Positions 53,892 to 63,460 of a stretch of DNA of 64,000 bases are shown piece by piece; position 1 is the first letter of the stretch, and each line of letters begins with the position of its first letter. Origin of the DNA: Streptomyces sp. CG4 (lineage in GTDB: Bacteria > Actinomycetota > Actinomycetes > Streptomycetales > Streptomycetaceae); NCBI RefSeq assembly GCF_041080655.1, contig NZ_CP163526.1, forward strand, positions 1-64,000, given 5' to 3'. Made by a program: the position numbers and the translations under genes. The notes below the pieces were generated by a model that was given only the letters and a program-made list of their open reading frames with translations, was not told the origin of the DNA and ran no database searches.

Positions 53892-53983
53892 CGCGCATCG
53901 GTGCCTTCCCAGATGACGCAGCCATCCGCACCGCCGACAAACTCCCCACGCTCGCCGACTTCGGGTTGGACTGGGCGGCGTAG
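53888..53983 (+). pseudogene. Short remnant frame after the NUDIX gene
   Basis: 31 codons starting MTRIGAFPDDAAIRTADKL, beginning by ATGA overlap with the NUDIX stop. Probably the first or rejoined part of a downstream gene that was cut off by the rearrangement joining the 54022 duplicate. Not recognised. Confidence 0.4.
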
Positions 53984-54021
53984 AGAGGAGCGGGGCGACG
54001 GCCGGGCCGGGCGATGGCGAG

Positions 54022-54113
54022 TGTTCGACCACATCCTTCCCAAAGAGAGCCAGCACTGGGTATCGGGCACGTATCTCGCCCACCACCTGTCCGGCCTTCC
54101 CACCATCCGCGAG
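54022..54113 (+). repeat. 92-bp duplicate of an internal NUDIX segment
   Basis: Matches 53680-53771 with two mismatches. It ends three bases before the IS3 end fragment at 54116. The duplication must have happened with, or after, arrival of the IS fragment. Confidence 0.92.
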
Positions 54114-54115
54114 GG

Positions 54116-54218
54116 TGAAGCTTCCCCTTGAGCGTGGACACCTGGAGACTGGGACCTGAGGTTCCAGAGGAAGTAGCACCAGGTGGGAAGCAAGTACACG
54201 AAGCGGTACACAGAGGAG
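54116..54218 (+). mobile_element. IS3 terminal fragment (orfA-proximal end)
   Basis: Begins with the inverted-repeat sequence TGAAGCTTCCCC and continues through the IS3 leader into the first codons of orfA (GTG GGA AGC AAG TAC), nearly identical to the complement of 19475-19373. Similarity stops at 54218, where IS5-type sequence begins. Confidence 0.9.
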
Positions 54219-54783
54219 CCGAGCGGCGCCGGGTTCGCCGGCGGCGCCTCGCGCGGCTGAAGGCCGCCGCTCTGGGGCGTTCGCGGGGCGGGCTGACCAG
54301 CAAGGTGCACCTCTCATCCGAACGGCGCTGCCGTCCGCTGTCCTTCGTGCTCATCCCCGGGCAGGCCGCCGACAGTCCGCAGTTCATCCCCGTCCTGCGG
54401 GGCATCATGGTCCGCGGCCCGGTGGGCCGGCCGCGCACCCGGCCCGACGCGGTCGCCGGCGACAAGGCGACTCCTCCCGCCGTAACCGCAGCCACCTGCG
54501 CATACGTGGGATCAAGGCGGTCATCCCGGAGAAGGCCGACCAGGCCGCCAACCGTAAGAAGAAGGGCCGCCGCGGCGGACGGCCCGTGACCCACGACGCC
54601 GAGCTCTACCGAGACCGCAACACCGTCGAGCGCCTGATCAACAAACTGAAGGCGTGGCGCGGTATCGCCACCCGCTACGACAAGACCCTCGCCAGCTACC
54701 TCGCGGCACTCCACCTCCGCGGCGCGATCATCTGGCTCCGCAGCCTCCGCCCACCGGCACCAGTGACTGGCGCCGGACGCTAA
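54219..54783 (+). pseudogene. IS5-family transposase fragment, N-truncated and frameshifted
   Basis: Reads ALGRSRGGLTSKVHL and RPLSFVLIPGQAADSPQFIPVL, then RPRTRPDAVAGDKA. After a frameshift near 54470 it continues RIRGIKAVIPEKADQAANRKKKG, RNTVERLINKLKAWRGIATRYDK to the stop at 54781-54783. These are DDE motifs of IS5/IS427-type transposases (AGDKA, E in NTVERLINKLK). The first 100 or so residues are missing because of the junction with the IS3 fragment. Confidence 0.85.
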
Positions 54784-55292
54784 AGAGCGAGCTTGAACCC
54801 ATCGTGACTGCGCGCGAAGCCCAGCCCGCCATAGAAGCGGTGCGCGTCCTCGCGCCGCTTGTTGCTGGTCAGCTGGACGAGCGCGCAGCCACGCGTGCGG
54901 GCCCGCTCGATCGTGCGCTCCATCAAGATCCGTCCGAGCCCGCCGCCCCGACGGTCCGCGCGGATGCGCACCGCCTCGATCAGGGCCCGCTCGGCCCCGC
55001 CCTTGCCCAGCCCCGGGATGTACGTCACCTGCAGACAGCCAACCACCCTGCCGCCATCACCCTGGTCGTCGACGCCTTCGACCAGGACCAAAATTTCGTT
55101 ACGCGGGTCCGCGTCGATCGCCGCGAAAGCCTGCTCGTACGCCTCATCAACTACGAGCGTCGCCGCGTCCACCACCCTCTCCTCGTCAGCGAGCAGAGCG
55201 AGCACCCCGGGCAGGTCGGCGCGTGTCGCGGGGCGCAGCGTGAGAGCGGCCACGTGGACGGATTCAGAGACAGCTGGCATGGCACCGACCAT
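54780..55292 (-). CDS. GNAT-family N-acetyltransferase
   Basis: 170 aa from ATG 55292, with GAGGGG seven bases upstream; ATG 55280 is an alternative. Acetyl-CoA-binding motif A: AVRIRADRRGGGLGRILMERTIERARTRG; ends AHRFYGGLGFARSHDGFKL as usual for GNATs. Its stop overlaps the IS5 fragment end by three bases. Substrate unknown. Confidence 0.88.
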   Translation of the reverse strand: MVGAMPAVSESVHVAALTLRPATRADLPGVLALLADEERVVDAATLVVDEAYEQAFAAIDADPRNEILVLVEGVDDQGDGGRVVGCLQVTYIPGLGKGGAERALIEAVRIRADRRGGGLGRILMERTIERARTRGCALVQLTSNKRREDAHRFYGGLGFARSHDGFKLAL

Positions 55293-55758
55293 AACCGGCC
55301 CCTCATCGGAACCTTCCACCCTGCTCCTGATCACGACTCCGCACAGGCCCTAGTTGCCGCACAGTGCGCTTGTTGGGCGGGTGTGCGTTGGGGTGTGTTG
55401 TGGCGGTGTTTCTTCGCCCTGATTGCCAGCGTGCGCGCCCCTCGTAGTGCCCGCAAGTTCGGAATTGCCCCCCCGTGCCGCGTAGAGACTGGCCTCGCGC
55501 GGTCACCAGTCGGACAGCCCCCCTCGTGAAAGCGCGAGGCTAGTCCAGGTCGGCCCAACGGCCTTGGTTCTGCGGCCCATCACGGTATTGCGGGCAATGC
55601 CGATTTGACTCGGTCCTGGGGAGGGCGTGCACTGGAAGTGATGTCAACGTCCTCAGTTCGCCGAGCGGAGCCTGGGACCTGACTGTCCGGTGTGGTCCGA
55701 CGCGGTGCGGGAAACACCCAGAGAAGGCGCTCCTGCTCACAGAGGAAAAGGGGCCCTT
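55293..55758. other. Intergenic stretch upstream of the propeller protein
   Basis: 466 bases. Contains the divergent promoters for the GNAT and propeller genes. No gene supported; minus-strand frames around 55330-55560 look like old debris. Confidence 0.45.
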
Positions 55759-58700
55759 ATGTCAGCGAGTCCTGCGGGTAATGCCGGGCCCGGGAGTGCA
55801 CCGGATCTTCTCGAATTCCCCACAGAAGCACGGCGATTTCCCACAGAAGCACGGCGACACCGCCGGCGCGGTCCATTCCGGCAACCGGGCTTCCTGAGCC
55901 TGCACAGTGACCCGAGCGGGCAGCCACGGTTCGACCTGTGGCAGGCGGGGGTGGCCGACATGCGCCGCATGCCCGTCTACACCGGAGCTCCTCCGCCTCC
56001 CGCGCCCGGTCCTGGCGGTGACGGCGGCGCCCCGACGGTGACGGCGGGTATCCGGGGGACTCAGTGGAGTCAGATCGGACCGAGTCCGATCCGCGTCGAC
56101 CACGAGCAGATCTACCAAGGGCAGGGACCGGATTCGGGCGAGGTCGTGGACATCGCCATCGACCCCCAGGGGACCACCGACCAGGTGATCTACATCGCCT
56201 GCAACGACGGAGGCATCTGGAAGACCACCGACGGTGGCACGACCTGGCAACCGAAAACCGACCTCATGCCTTCCCTGTCCATGGGTGCTGTGGCGCTCGA
56301 ACCGGGAAATCCCTCCACCGTGTACGCGGGCACCGGAAACATCTTTGACGGTGGTGGTCAGTTCACAAAGGGTGTGGGGATCTACAAGTCGCTCGACGGC
56401 GGCGAGACATGGAGTGTCCAGGGTGCCGCGGCATTCACCAACGGCTACATCAACCGTATGGTGCTGCCGCAGCCCGGCGTCCTGCTCGTGGGCACGCTCA
56501 ACGGCCTCTACCGGTCGGTGGACGGCGGCCTGAACTTCGGGGCGAATGCTCCTGCGTTCAACGACGGGCGCCCGGTGATAACGGGATACGTCACAGATCT
56601 CAAACTCGATACGCACTCACCGACGACCACGGTCTACGCCTCGATCTGGGGCCAGGGTGTATTCATCTCGACAGACGCCGGCGCGACGTTCCCCACCAAC
56701 CTGTTCGCCAACCCCGGTGCGCCGCCCGCGGGGTTTCGCTTTGTCAGCTTCGCCCAGTCGACCCGGCCCGACGGCGCGACGCTGTACGCCGGCGTGGAGG
56801 GAGCGGCGGCATCCGCGTACGACCTATACAAGTCGAGCGACTCCGGTGCCCACTGGACCGTGATGCCCGCGGGAGCCACCGCCGCGGGCCCAAGTCCTCA
56901 GTTGGCCTACGACCAGACGGTCGGCGTCGATCCGTTGGATCGCAACCGGGTCTACCTCGGCTTCCAGGAGCTGCACCTGTCCATCGACGGTGCCAACTCC
57001 TTCAACGCGGTCCCGATCTCCCAGAACAGGATTCACTGGGATCATCACGCCCTCGTCTTCAGCCCCGCCTCCCATGCGCCGGCGACCGCGCCGACGCCGT
57101 TCTACGTCGGCACCGACGGGGGGATCTCCAGCACGCGCGACGGCGGTACCACGTGGGCGAATCTGAATGAGGGGATCGCCACCAACCTCTTCCTGGGGAT
57201 CGGCATCGGAACCGGCAACAGCGGCAACAATGCCTACACATACGGCGGCACCCAGGACACCGGCACCCTCGGGCACCGTCCCGAGTTTCCCGGTGCGGAC
57301 TGGCACCTCGGCGTCGACGGTGACGGCGGCCCGGTCGCGGTCGACCCGGTGAACCCCTTGCGCGTGTACGGGTCCGACGACGGATACTTCATCTCCACCA
57401 TGGACGGTGGGAGCAACTGGGTCTTCGGCGCCACTGGAATCCCACCGGACGTCTCCCGAATCGCCATCGACCCGAACAACAGCTCCAACGTGTACGCCGC
57501 CGTCGGCCCGGCCCTCTACCAGAGCACCAACACGGCAAGCACGTTCACCTCGATCGCGAACTTCTCGTCCGACATCCTTTCCATCGCGACGACGCGGCTC
57601 GACTCCAACACACTCTGGCTCGGGCTCCAGGACGGCAGCGTCCGGCACACCGAAAACGCCCTCTCCGGAACGAGCTCGGTGTGGCAGTCGTCCACTCCCG
57701 GAGCACCCTCCGGCATGCGGGCCGAATCCGTCGCCATCAGCCCGGCCAATCCGTATCGCGTGGTCGTCGCCTTCACCGGATTCTCCTCGATCAGTCCCAC
57801 CAACCGCACCAAGCACGTGTTCCAGACGGTGAACGGCGGCGCCACGTGGACGGACATCAGCGGAACCGACGGCGGTGACCCTACCCGGAACCTGCCGGAC
57901 CTTCCGCTGCACTCGGTGGTCCTCGACCCCGGTAACCCCAACGGCAGCCCCGGCGTGGGCCGCCAGCATGTCAGGTCCAACGGCACCGAGCTCCTCAGCC
58001 CCGGCCTGGACGGCGTCGTCCTCACGTCGCCCACCGGTACCTACTGGGCAAGGCAGTCCATCGGCACCACGGCCACGTACGCGGACGCCGCCTGGGACGG
58101 CCGGCAATGGGTCCTGGTGGGGTTGAGCAACAGCATCCTCACCTCGCCCGACGGCGTCACATGGACCGCGCGGAACGCGGGAGTTCCCCCGGACAACGCC
58201 CTGCAGGGAATAGCGTGGTCGGGGCAGCTGCTCGTGGTGTCCAACGCATCGACCGGCAATGTCGTCACCTCCCCGGACGGGCAGAACTGGACGATCAGAT
58301 CCCTCGGCACCGCCAACGCTCTGCTGGGTATCGCCTGGGACGGAACACAGTTCATCGGCGTGGGCTACGCGGGCACCGTCGTCACCTCCCCCGACGGTAC
58401 GACCTGGACGGCCCGGAGCTCGGGTACGTCCGAGAACCTGGTGGCGATCGCCGCCGGTTCCGTCCGCGTGGCAGCCGGGGACAACGGCACGATCCTGACG
58501 TCCCCTGACGGCGTGTCATGGACCTCCCAGGCCTCGGGCGTCAACGACCAGATCACCGACATCGCCTGGTCGGGCAGTGGCTTCGTGGCGGTGACCAACA
58601 GCGGTGCGGTGCTCACGTCGCCCGACGGCACGGCCTGGACACGGCAGTCCTCGGGGACCAACTCGCGGCTGCTCGGTGTCACCTGGCACCGAGGTGGGTT

Positions 58701-59280
58701 CGTGGCCGTGGGCGACTGGGACATCCTGACGTCCGTCGACGGCATTCACTGGACGTCGCAGCTGGCCGGGCTGGGCATTCCCACGATCGTGGTGGCGAGC
58801 GACGCGGGGGTCATGCAGTCGGTCGACGAGGGGGCGAGCTGGTCCGTCCTCGGCGTGGGCCTGCCCACCGTCGACTGCAAGAGCCTTGGCCTCGACTCCA
58901 GCGTGAGCCCGTCGCTGCTCCGGGTCGGCACCTATGGACGCAGCGTCTTCGAGCTCAAGTCTCCCAGCGGCCCCGTTCTGGCCACCGACGCGAACCTCGC
59001 GTTCGGCGCGGTACCGGTCGGCAGCAGCGCGACTCTGCCACTGCGCTGCTTCAACGTGGGTTCGAGCACCCTCTCCGTGAACACGAGCGGCGGTACCGGA
59101 AATCCGCACTTCGCCATCACGCCCGCGGCCAACGTCGCCCTGAGCCCCGGAGACGAGTACGGCTTCACGGTCACGTTCAAGCCACCCGGCACCGGCCACA
59201 TGACCGCCAGACTGCACTTCCGCACCACGGACCCGAGCCGCCCCATGCACTTCGTCTTCGCGAGCGGGACCGGGGTCTGA
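55759..59280 (+). CDS. Nested double beta-propeller protein with C-terminal Ig-like domain
   Basis: 1173 aa from ATG 55759 (AGAGGAAAAGGGG upstream). No signal peptide. A 7-residue tandem repeat (FPTEARR twice) lies at about 21-35. Residues about 100-725: sortilin/BNR-type propeller with Asp-box motifs (GGIWKTTDGGTTW, GIYKSLDGGETW, GGISSTRDGGTTW). At LDPGNPN (about 725) it is interrupted by seven repeats of the form (V/I)LTSPDG-x-x-W-T-x-x-S-x-G (about 735-1005); the first propeller then resumes with ASDAGVMQSVDEGASW. Residues about 1075-1173 are an Ig/ASH-like domain. Binding protein or glycosidase-like; no catalytic residues assigned. Confidence 0.85.
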   Translation: MSASPAGNAGPGSAPDLLEFPTEARRFPTEARRHRRRGPFRQPGFLSLHSDPSGQPRFDLWQAGVADMRRMPVYTGAPPPPAPGPGGDGGAPTVTAGIRGTQWSQIGPSPIRVDHEQIYQGQGPDSGEVVDIAIDPQGTTDQVIYIACNDGGIWKTTDGGTTWQPKTDLMPSLSMGAVALEPGNPSTVYAGTGNIFDGGGQFTKGVGIYKSLDGGETWSVQGAAAFTNGYINRMVLPQPGVLLVGTLNGLYRSVDGGLNFGANAPAFNDGRPVITGYVTDLKLDTHSPTTTVYASIWGQGVFISTDAGATFPTNLFANPGAPPAGFRFVSFAQSTRPDGATLYAGVEGAAASAYDLYKSSDSGAHWTVMPAGATAAGPSPQLAYDQTVGVDPLDRNRVYLGFQELHLSIDGANSFNAVPISQNRIHWDHHALVFSPASHAPATAPTPFYVGTDGGISSTRDGGTTWANLNEGIATNLFLGIGIGTGNSGNNAYTYGGTQDTGTLGHRPEFPGADWHLGVDGDGGPVAVDPVNPLRVYGSDDGYFISTMDGGSNWVFGATGIPPDVSRIAIDPNNSSNVYAAVGPALYQSTNTASTFTSIANFSSDILSIATTRLDSNTLWLGLQDGSVRHTENALSGTSSVWQSSTPGAPSGMRAESVAISPANPYRVVVAFTGFSSISPTNRTKHVFQTVNGGATWTDISGTDGGDPTRNLPDLPLHSVVLDPGNPNGSPGVGRQHVRSNGTELLSPGLDGVVLTSPTGTYWARQSIGTTATYADAAWDGRQWVLVGLSNSILTSPDGVTWTARNAGVPPDNALQGIAWSGQLLVVSNASTGNVVTSPDGQNWTIRSLGTANALLGIAWDGTQFIGVGYAGTVVTSPDGTTWTARSSGTSENLVAIAAGSVRVAAGDNGTILTSPDGVSWTSQASGVNDQITDIAWSGSGFVAVTNSGAVLTSPDGTAWTRQSSGTNSRLLGVTWHRGGFVAVGDWDILTSVDGIHWTSQLAGLGIPTIVVASDAGVMQSVDEGASWSVLGVGLPTVDCKSLGLDSSVSPSLLRVGTYGRSVFELKSPSGPVLATDANLAFGAVPVGSSATLPLRCFNVGSSTLSVNTSGGTGNPHFAITPAANVALSPGDEYGFTVTFKPPGTGHMTARLHFRTTDPSRPMHFVFASGTGV

Positions 59281-59596
59281 CGGGCCGCGCGGCACAGGGA
59301 CACCTCCCTGGTCCGCCGCGTACGGCAGGTGGCGGGCCGGGGAGGGGTGCCGGGCGAGGGTGTCGGCGAACGGCTGGCGGGCGGTGTTCTTCATCGTCTT
59401 CAGCACGGAGTCTCCCTGGGGGTGTGCCTGTCTTCGGTGGTGGGCTCTGCCACGAAACCACAAGAGAAATATGCCGCACTATAATCACCAACGGGAGGGG
59501 GTGCGCCTGCTTTTCACGCGAATTGGCACGTCAGCGGGACGCCTGCCACCGTACGGTGGTTTGACAGGACTCCGAGAGAGGGGTCCGAGGGTGTGA
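59281..59596. other. Intergenic stretch
   Basis: 316 bases with no supported gene. Confidence 0.45.
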
Positions 59597-59626
59597 CTGC
59601 AGCCGAGTGCAATCCGCCGCGCCTGG

Positions 59627-59836
59627 TTGTCGGCGCGGGGGCGGTGCGACTGGTTCGTGCACACCGAGCGAGACGGACTGCTCCGCAGGGAACGCACTCG
59701 CCGAGTGGCGATGAGGTGGGCGCGAGGCTACGGCGAGCCGTGCGCGGTCTCGCCGCAGGATCTCGTTCCCGAACTCGCTGGCCGGGTCGCGCTGTACCCC
59801 GGCGAGGGGCCTGACACGTACGTTCCGCGTCGCTGA
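59627..59836 (+). CDS. Small hypothetical protein (doubtful)
   Basis: 69 aa from TTG 59627; the frame is open back to a stop at 59594-59596. Composition is plausible for a basic protein (CDWFVHTERDGLLRRERT, VSPQDLVPELAGRVALYPGEG), and a strong terminator follows 24 bases after the stop, but no ribosome-binding site or family is seen. Confidence 0.35.
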   Translation: MSARGRCDWFVHTERDGLLRRERTRRVAMRWARGYGEPCAVSPQDLVPELAGRVALYPGEGPDTYVPRR

Positions 59837-59860
59837 TCGCATGCGGGCTCAAACGGTGAA

Positions 59861-59902
59861 GGGCCGGGGCCACCAGAACTTCCGTTCTGATGGCCCGGGC
59901 CC
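59861..59902. terminator. Long hairpin, bidirectional terminator
   Basis: 19-base arms at 59861-59879 and 59884-59902 with three mismatches and a 4-base TTCC loop. It lies between convergent frames (59836 and 59951). Confidence 0.85.
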
Positions 59903-59950
59903 TGAATGGATCAGCCTTCGGCCGGATTCGTATGGAGGCCTTCTGCCGGT

Positions 59951-61021
59951 TCAGCCGTGCACGGCGGTACCGGCCGGGTAGATCGTCTTGGGGCGTCGGG
60001 AGCCGTGCCGGTGGTCGGTGAGCGCGGCGAGCAGCTCGGCGGGTTCGGGCTGCTTCTCCTCGCTCAGGTAGCGGATGTCGTTGCCCTCCGGCGGGGTCCC
60101 GGTCTCCTTTCCGATGGGGTGGCGCCGGCTGACGGCGGTGCGCCAGCCGTAGCGCTCGTCCCACACCAGGGCGGGTGCACCGGAGCCACTCAGCAACACG
60201 GCCGCGGCGAGAACATCGCCCTCCATGCGATGCACCACGACGTCCTGCTGCTCCGCCAGACCGGCGCCGACCAGGACGTCGGCGACGCGCTGCAGGTACG
60301 GCTGGACCTGCCGGGCGCGCAGCTCGGTGGCGGCGCTGGCAAGGGCGGTGCGCTGTACCGCGGTCGGGTAGCCGAGACGGGTGGCGACTGCCTCGGGGGT
60401 CAGGTGCGGTTCGGCCTGCAGCAGGTCGGCGATCCGCTCCCCGCGCAGCCGGGGCAGGGCTCGCGCGGCCGCGGCGTAGGACAGGCCGAGGCGCTCCTGG
60501 ACGGTTGCGAGGGTCACCGCCGGGTCCTCGTCGAGCAGGTCGCCGACCCGGGCGAAGATCTCGTCGCGTGGCACCATGTCCCCGCTGCCCTTCGGTCGGC
60601 CCTTGGGCCCGGTGCCTGCGCCGGCGTCCTTGCCCGTGCGGAAGGCCTGCACGATGCCGCGCGGGCAGTGCTCAACACCCTTGACCGTGATCAGGTGGGG
60701 GGCAATCTGGGGGTGTGTCTTGTAGTTCTTGTCCCAGGTCTTGGGGCTGACGCCCAGCTCGGCGGAGGCTTCGTTGCGGTCGAGGAGGTCCTGCTCGTCG
60801 TCCTCCTGCTGCGGTTCGGGGACGGGTCGGCCGGCCAGGTGGGCAGCGGTCTGCTCGCTGTCCCACAGCTTCACCCGCGCCCCGTCGGAGCTGATCAGGG
60901 GCGGGAAGTCCTCGGCGGCATAGGGCTTCTTGTTGCGGAAGGTGCCGATCGTCACGCCCATGGCGGCGGCGAGCTCTTCGCTGTTCTGGGCGTACTTCTG
61001 GCGTCCGGCGCGGATCATCAC
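59951..61021 (-). CDS. DUF6292-like protein with N-terminal HTH
   Basis: 356 aa, ATG 61021 (GAGGAG upstream). N-terminal HTH-type segments (SEELAAAMGVTIGTFRNKKPY; RNEASAELGVSPKTWDKNYK) suggest two DNA-binding or adaptor helices. The C-terminal part matches DUF6292: VQPYLQRVADVLVGAGLAEQ, LVWDERYGWRTAVSRRHPIG, IRYLSEEKQPEPAELLAALTDHRHG. Common on Streptomyces mobile elements; function unknown. Confidence 0.8.
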   Translation of the reverse strand: MMIRAGRQKYAQNSEELAAAMGVTIGTFRNKKPYAAEDFPPLISSDGARVKLWDSEQTAAHLAGRPVPEPQQEDDEQDLLDRNEASAELGVSPKTWDKNYKTHPQIAPHLITVKGVEHCPRGIVQAFRTGKDAGAGTGPKGRPKGSGDMVPRDEIFARVGDLLDEDPAVTLATVQERLGLSYAAAARALPRLRGERIADLLQAEPHLTPEAVATRLGYPTAVQRTALASAATELRARQVQPYLQRVADVLVGAGLAEQQDVVVHRMEGDVLAAAVLLSGSGAPALVWDERYGWRTAVSRRHPIGKETGTPPEGNDIRYLSEEKQPEPAELLAALTDHRHGSRRPKTIYPAGTAVHG

Positions 61022-61698
61022 TTGCTCCTCGTCGGTTGTGCAGGGCGCCGGCGGCGGCGTTGCGGGCGGGGGTTATGCCGTGAGGGTGGGCGTTCCGGCG
61101 GCGGTGGCAGGCCGCTGGGTTTCGAGAGTGCGAACGGCGACGCGGTATCGGTCCTGAGCAGTGCCGGTTCACGCGCCCTGAGCCGTCCTACAGGGCCTCG
61201 AACAGCAACAGCTCATCCAGGAATCGGCAGGCCGGGGCGTCGACGAGGCGAGCACCGAGGTCCTCCAGGACCCGATCGTGGCGCGCCTCGAGTGCAGTGC
61301 AGCATGACGGAACTCCTTGACGACGCTGATGACTTCGGTACCCGGTGTGCCTGCCACAACACACCCAACGAAAGAAAGTTACCGGACTTACATCATCGCG
61401 GGTAAGGAGGCGTTCCTCGAGCCTGTCGCACCGCTACACTCACAGGTCGACGCAACCCGTGCGGGTCACTTCCTGTCCTCAAGCGGTGTGTGTCTTCGGT
61501 TGGCCGGTGCCCTTGCCACCCGCCTCGGCGGATTGGGCGCCAGCCGCTTGCTTTGTCCGCGGCCAGCCGAGCGTCCCTGCAGCGTAGGTGCCCCGCCGAC
61601 GGGGGACGACGGGGCAGGATCAGTCTCGCAGCCCAAGCCCCGCCCCGGGCGGTATTCGCCGCACCCGCGCTTCCCAATGGCTGAGTCCGTGCGCTCGT
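61022..61698. other. Stretch without a convincing gene
   Basis: 677 bases. Frames on both strands lack family similarity and good starts. It contains the promoter of the DUF6292-like gene on the left; the remainder appears to be decayed sequence. Confidence 0.45.
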
Positions 61699-61842
61699 TC
61701 AGCCGTCCTGCTGCCGGCCGAGGATGGCGGCGAGCTGGGCACGCTGCTGCTCTTCATCGGCCATGACCTCGGCGAGGACTTCCCGGTCGATGCAGCCCTC
61801 GACGGCCTCCATCACCAGGCGCTTGAGTTCGGCCGGTTCCAT
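61699..61842 (-). CDS. Small acidic helical protein
   Basis: 47 aa, starting MEPAELKRLVMEAV and ending ILGRQQDG. ATG 61842 is preceded by GGAGG at seven bases. Almost entirely alpha-helical, net negative. It follows the frameshifted gene at 61853-62237 by 10 bases and is likely translated from the same mRNA. Confidence 0.65.
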   Translation of the reverse strand: MEPAELKRLVMEAVEGCIDREVLAEVMADEEQQRAQLAAILGRQQDG

Positions 61843-61852
61843 ATTCGACCTC

Positions 61853-62237
61853 CTACTGCATGGGGCGGTCGAGGTCGAAGCCGTAGCGGCGGGCGAAGCC
61901 GGGCCAGCGCGGATCGTCCCTCTTTCCTTCGGCCGGCGGCAGCTGGTACTCGCGAACCTGCCCGTCTGTCAGCAGGACTGGTGAAGAGGCAGTGTTCCAA
62001 CGCCTGGCAAGCGGCGAGGTAGTCCGCCCAGCTGTCCTGCGCGAACCGGGCCCACTTGTGCGCGTGCCTGGGTGCTCGTTCTGCACCCTCCGCCGACGGC
62101 GTTCTCGAATCCCACCGGTCTGCCGCCCCGGTCCGGCCGTACCGGGGCTCATTGCCCGGGAGTCGGCCGCCGAGCAGCTGGCCCCCGCTCGGGGCGGGGA
62201 CCAGCTGCACCAGACTGTCAGCCCGCAAGCGGTACAT
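61853..62237 (-). pseudogene. Small hypothetical gene with a central frameshift
   Basis: From ATG 62237 (MYRLRADSLVQLVPAPSGGQLL...) through HKWARFAQDSWADYLAACQAL near 62010, the coding frame then changes to RRWNTASSPVLLTDGQVREYQLP...PGFARRYGFDLDRPMQ, stop TAG at 61853-61855. The two halves have consistent codon bias and join within a few bases. Not recognised. Confidence 0.55.
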
Positions 62238-62265
62238 ACGATTCGAGGCGGTCGAGACGGGCAAG

Positions 62266-62777
62266 GAGCAACTGGTACACGCCCCGCAACAGACACTCAG
62301 CGTCTTCGCCGCTGCCTCGCGCCAGGCGGCGGCCTGATCCGGCCCGGTTCCAGGCGAACTCTCCGATCCTTGCTGCCGCCGCCACTGGACCGCCGCCCCG
62401 GGGGAGCCGTGGACGGCGGCCCAAAACGGCGCGGCGGGCAGCGAGTTGGTGCGAACGCGTTCCTTCCGCGTCCCGGCCAAGGAGGGTTTGCCGGGGCCTC
62501 GCCCCGCGCACCTGCGCAGGGGAAGCGTCCCGCTGTCCCGGGCCGTCCGCGATCGCCAACACAGGGGGCGCTCGAAGCGTGTCCCGCAGCGTCCCGCTGA
62601 AGGGAACCTGTGACCGCCGGACCCCACGAAGCCCCGGGCCCGTCGTCCCAGGGCTTCTCCGTGGCAGGTGACCACCACCCGGCTCAACGACCCGGGCCCG
62701 GCCCAGTCACCCCTGCGCTGATTCGGGCCCCGGGGTCGCAGAGGCCGTCCTCAACGAGCAACTGGTACACGCCCCGC
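62266..62777. repeat. Pair of 22-bp direct repeats
   Basis: The same 22-mer, starting GAGCAACTGGTAC and ending GCCCCGC, is at 62266-62287 and 62756-62777. On the minus strand both copies read RGVYQLL in frames that then diverge. About 490 bases apart; the intervening sequence contains no well-supported gene. May be the ends of a small element or a duplicated junction. Confidence 0.65.
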
Positions 62778-62866
62778 CGGGAGCCGCCCCGCTTCCGGGG
62801 CGGGCACAACCATTCGCGCCCGTCACCGGCCCCGCCTCCGCTCGCGGAGCACCGCCAGGCGCCACC

Positions 62867-62992
62867 ATGAGCAGAGGTGCCCACCGCGCCCCCGCCAGGC
62901 GGGGCCTGGTCACCGATCCCGTGATCCTCGGCCTCGTCAGCCTCGTCATCGCCGAGTTCCTCGTGGTGACACTGGTCCTCGCAGCCAACTGA
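62867..62992 (+). CDS. Small single-pass membrane protein
   Basis: 41 aa, MSRGAHRAPARRGL followed by a 22-residue hydrophobic helix (VILGLVSLVIAEFLVVTLVLA). Typical of small Streptomyces membrane peptides. No strong ribosome-binding site; confidence is moderate. Confidence 0.5.
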   Translation: MSRGAHRAPARRGLVTDPVILGLVSLVIAEFLVVTLVLAAN

Positions 62993-63057
62993 AACGCGGA
63001 GGTTAGCTGGTCGGTCCAGTGGGCATCAAGTTGGATCACGTTGATCGTGGTCGCGGA

Positions 63058-63310
63058 AAAGGCGTGCTGGAGGCGGCCTTTCGGCAGGAGGCAACCGCAA
63101 CGACGTCACCCAGCTCATGCCGCTCATCCAGGCCGTCCCGCCGGTGCGCGGCCGACGCGGACGGCCCCGCCGACGGCCCGACAGTCTCTACGCCGACCGC
63201 GGCTACGGCCACGGCAAGCACCGCAAACAGGTCCGGGCCGTCGGGATCACCCGTTATCGCCTGCCGCGGCACCGAACACGGCTCAGGACTCGGTGTCCAC
63301 CACCTGAAGG
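63058..63310 (+). pseudogene. IS5-family transposase remnant
   Basis: GGNRNDVTQLMPLIQAVPPVRG, then RPDSLYADRGYGHGKHRKQ, and after a shift SPVIACRGTEHGSGLG. These are the DDE core blocks of IS5/IS1112-type transposases (ADRGYD, RGxxHGSGLG). Both ends missing; frameshifted. Confidence 0.8.
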
Positions 63311-63341
63311 GCTTTCACTCCATGAGGTGAAAGCCCTTCAG
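63304..63341. terminator. 15-bp perfect hairpin
   Basis: CTGAAGGGCTTTCAC at 63304-63318 pairs with 63327-63341; loop of 8. It lies after the IS5 remnant and before the lipoprotein gene. Probably an insulating terminator. Confidence 0.85.
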
Positions 63342-63460
63342 TGTTGTCCGGGTGTCCTTTCGGGTGGTCGTGTCGTGTTACGGGGCGGACCGCCAGGGTT
63401 CCCGGTGATCCGCTGTGTCAGGTTGAGAGCCCGAGCCCCTGAAGCGGAGGTGTCGACGCC

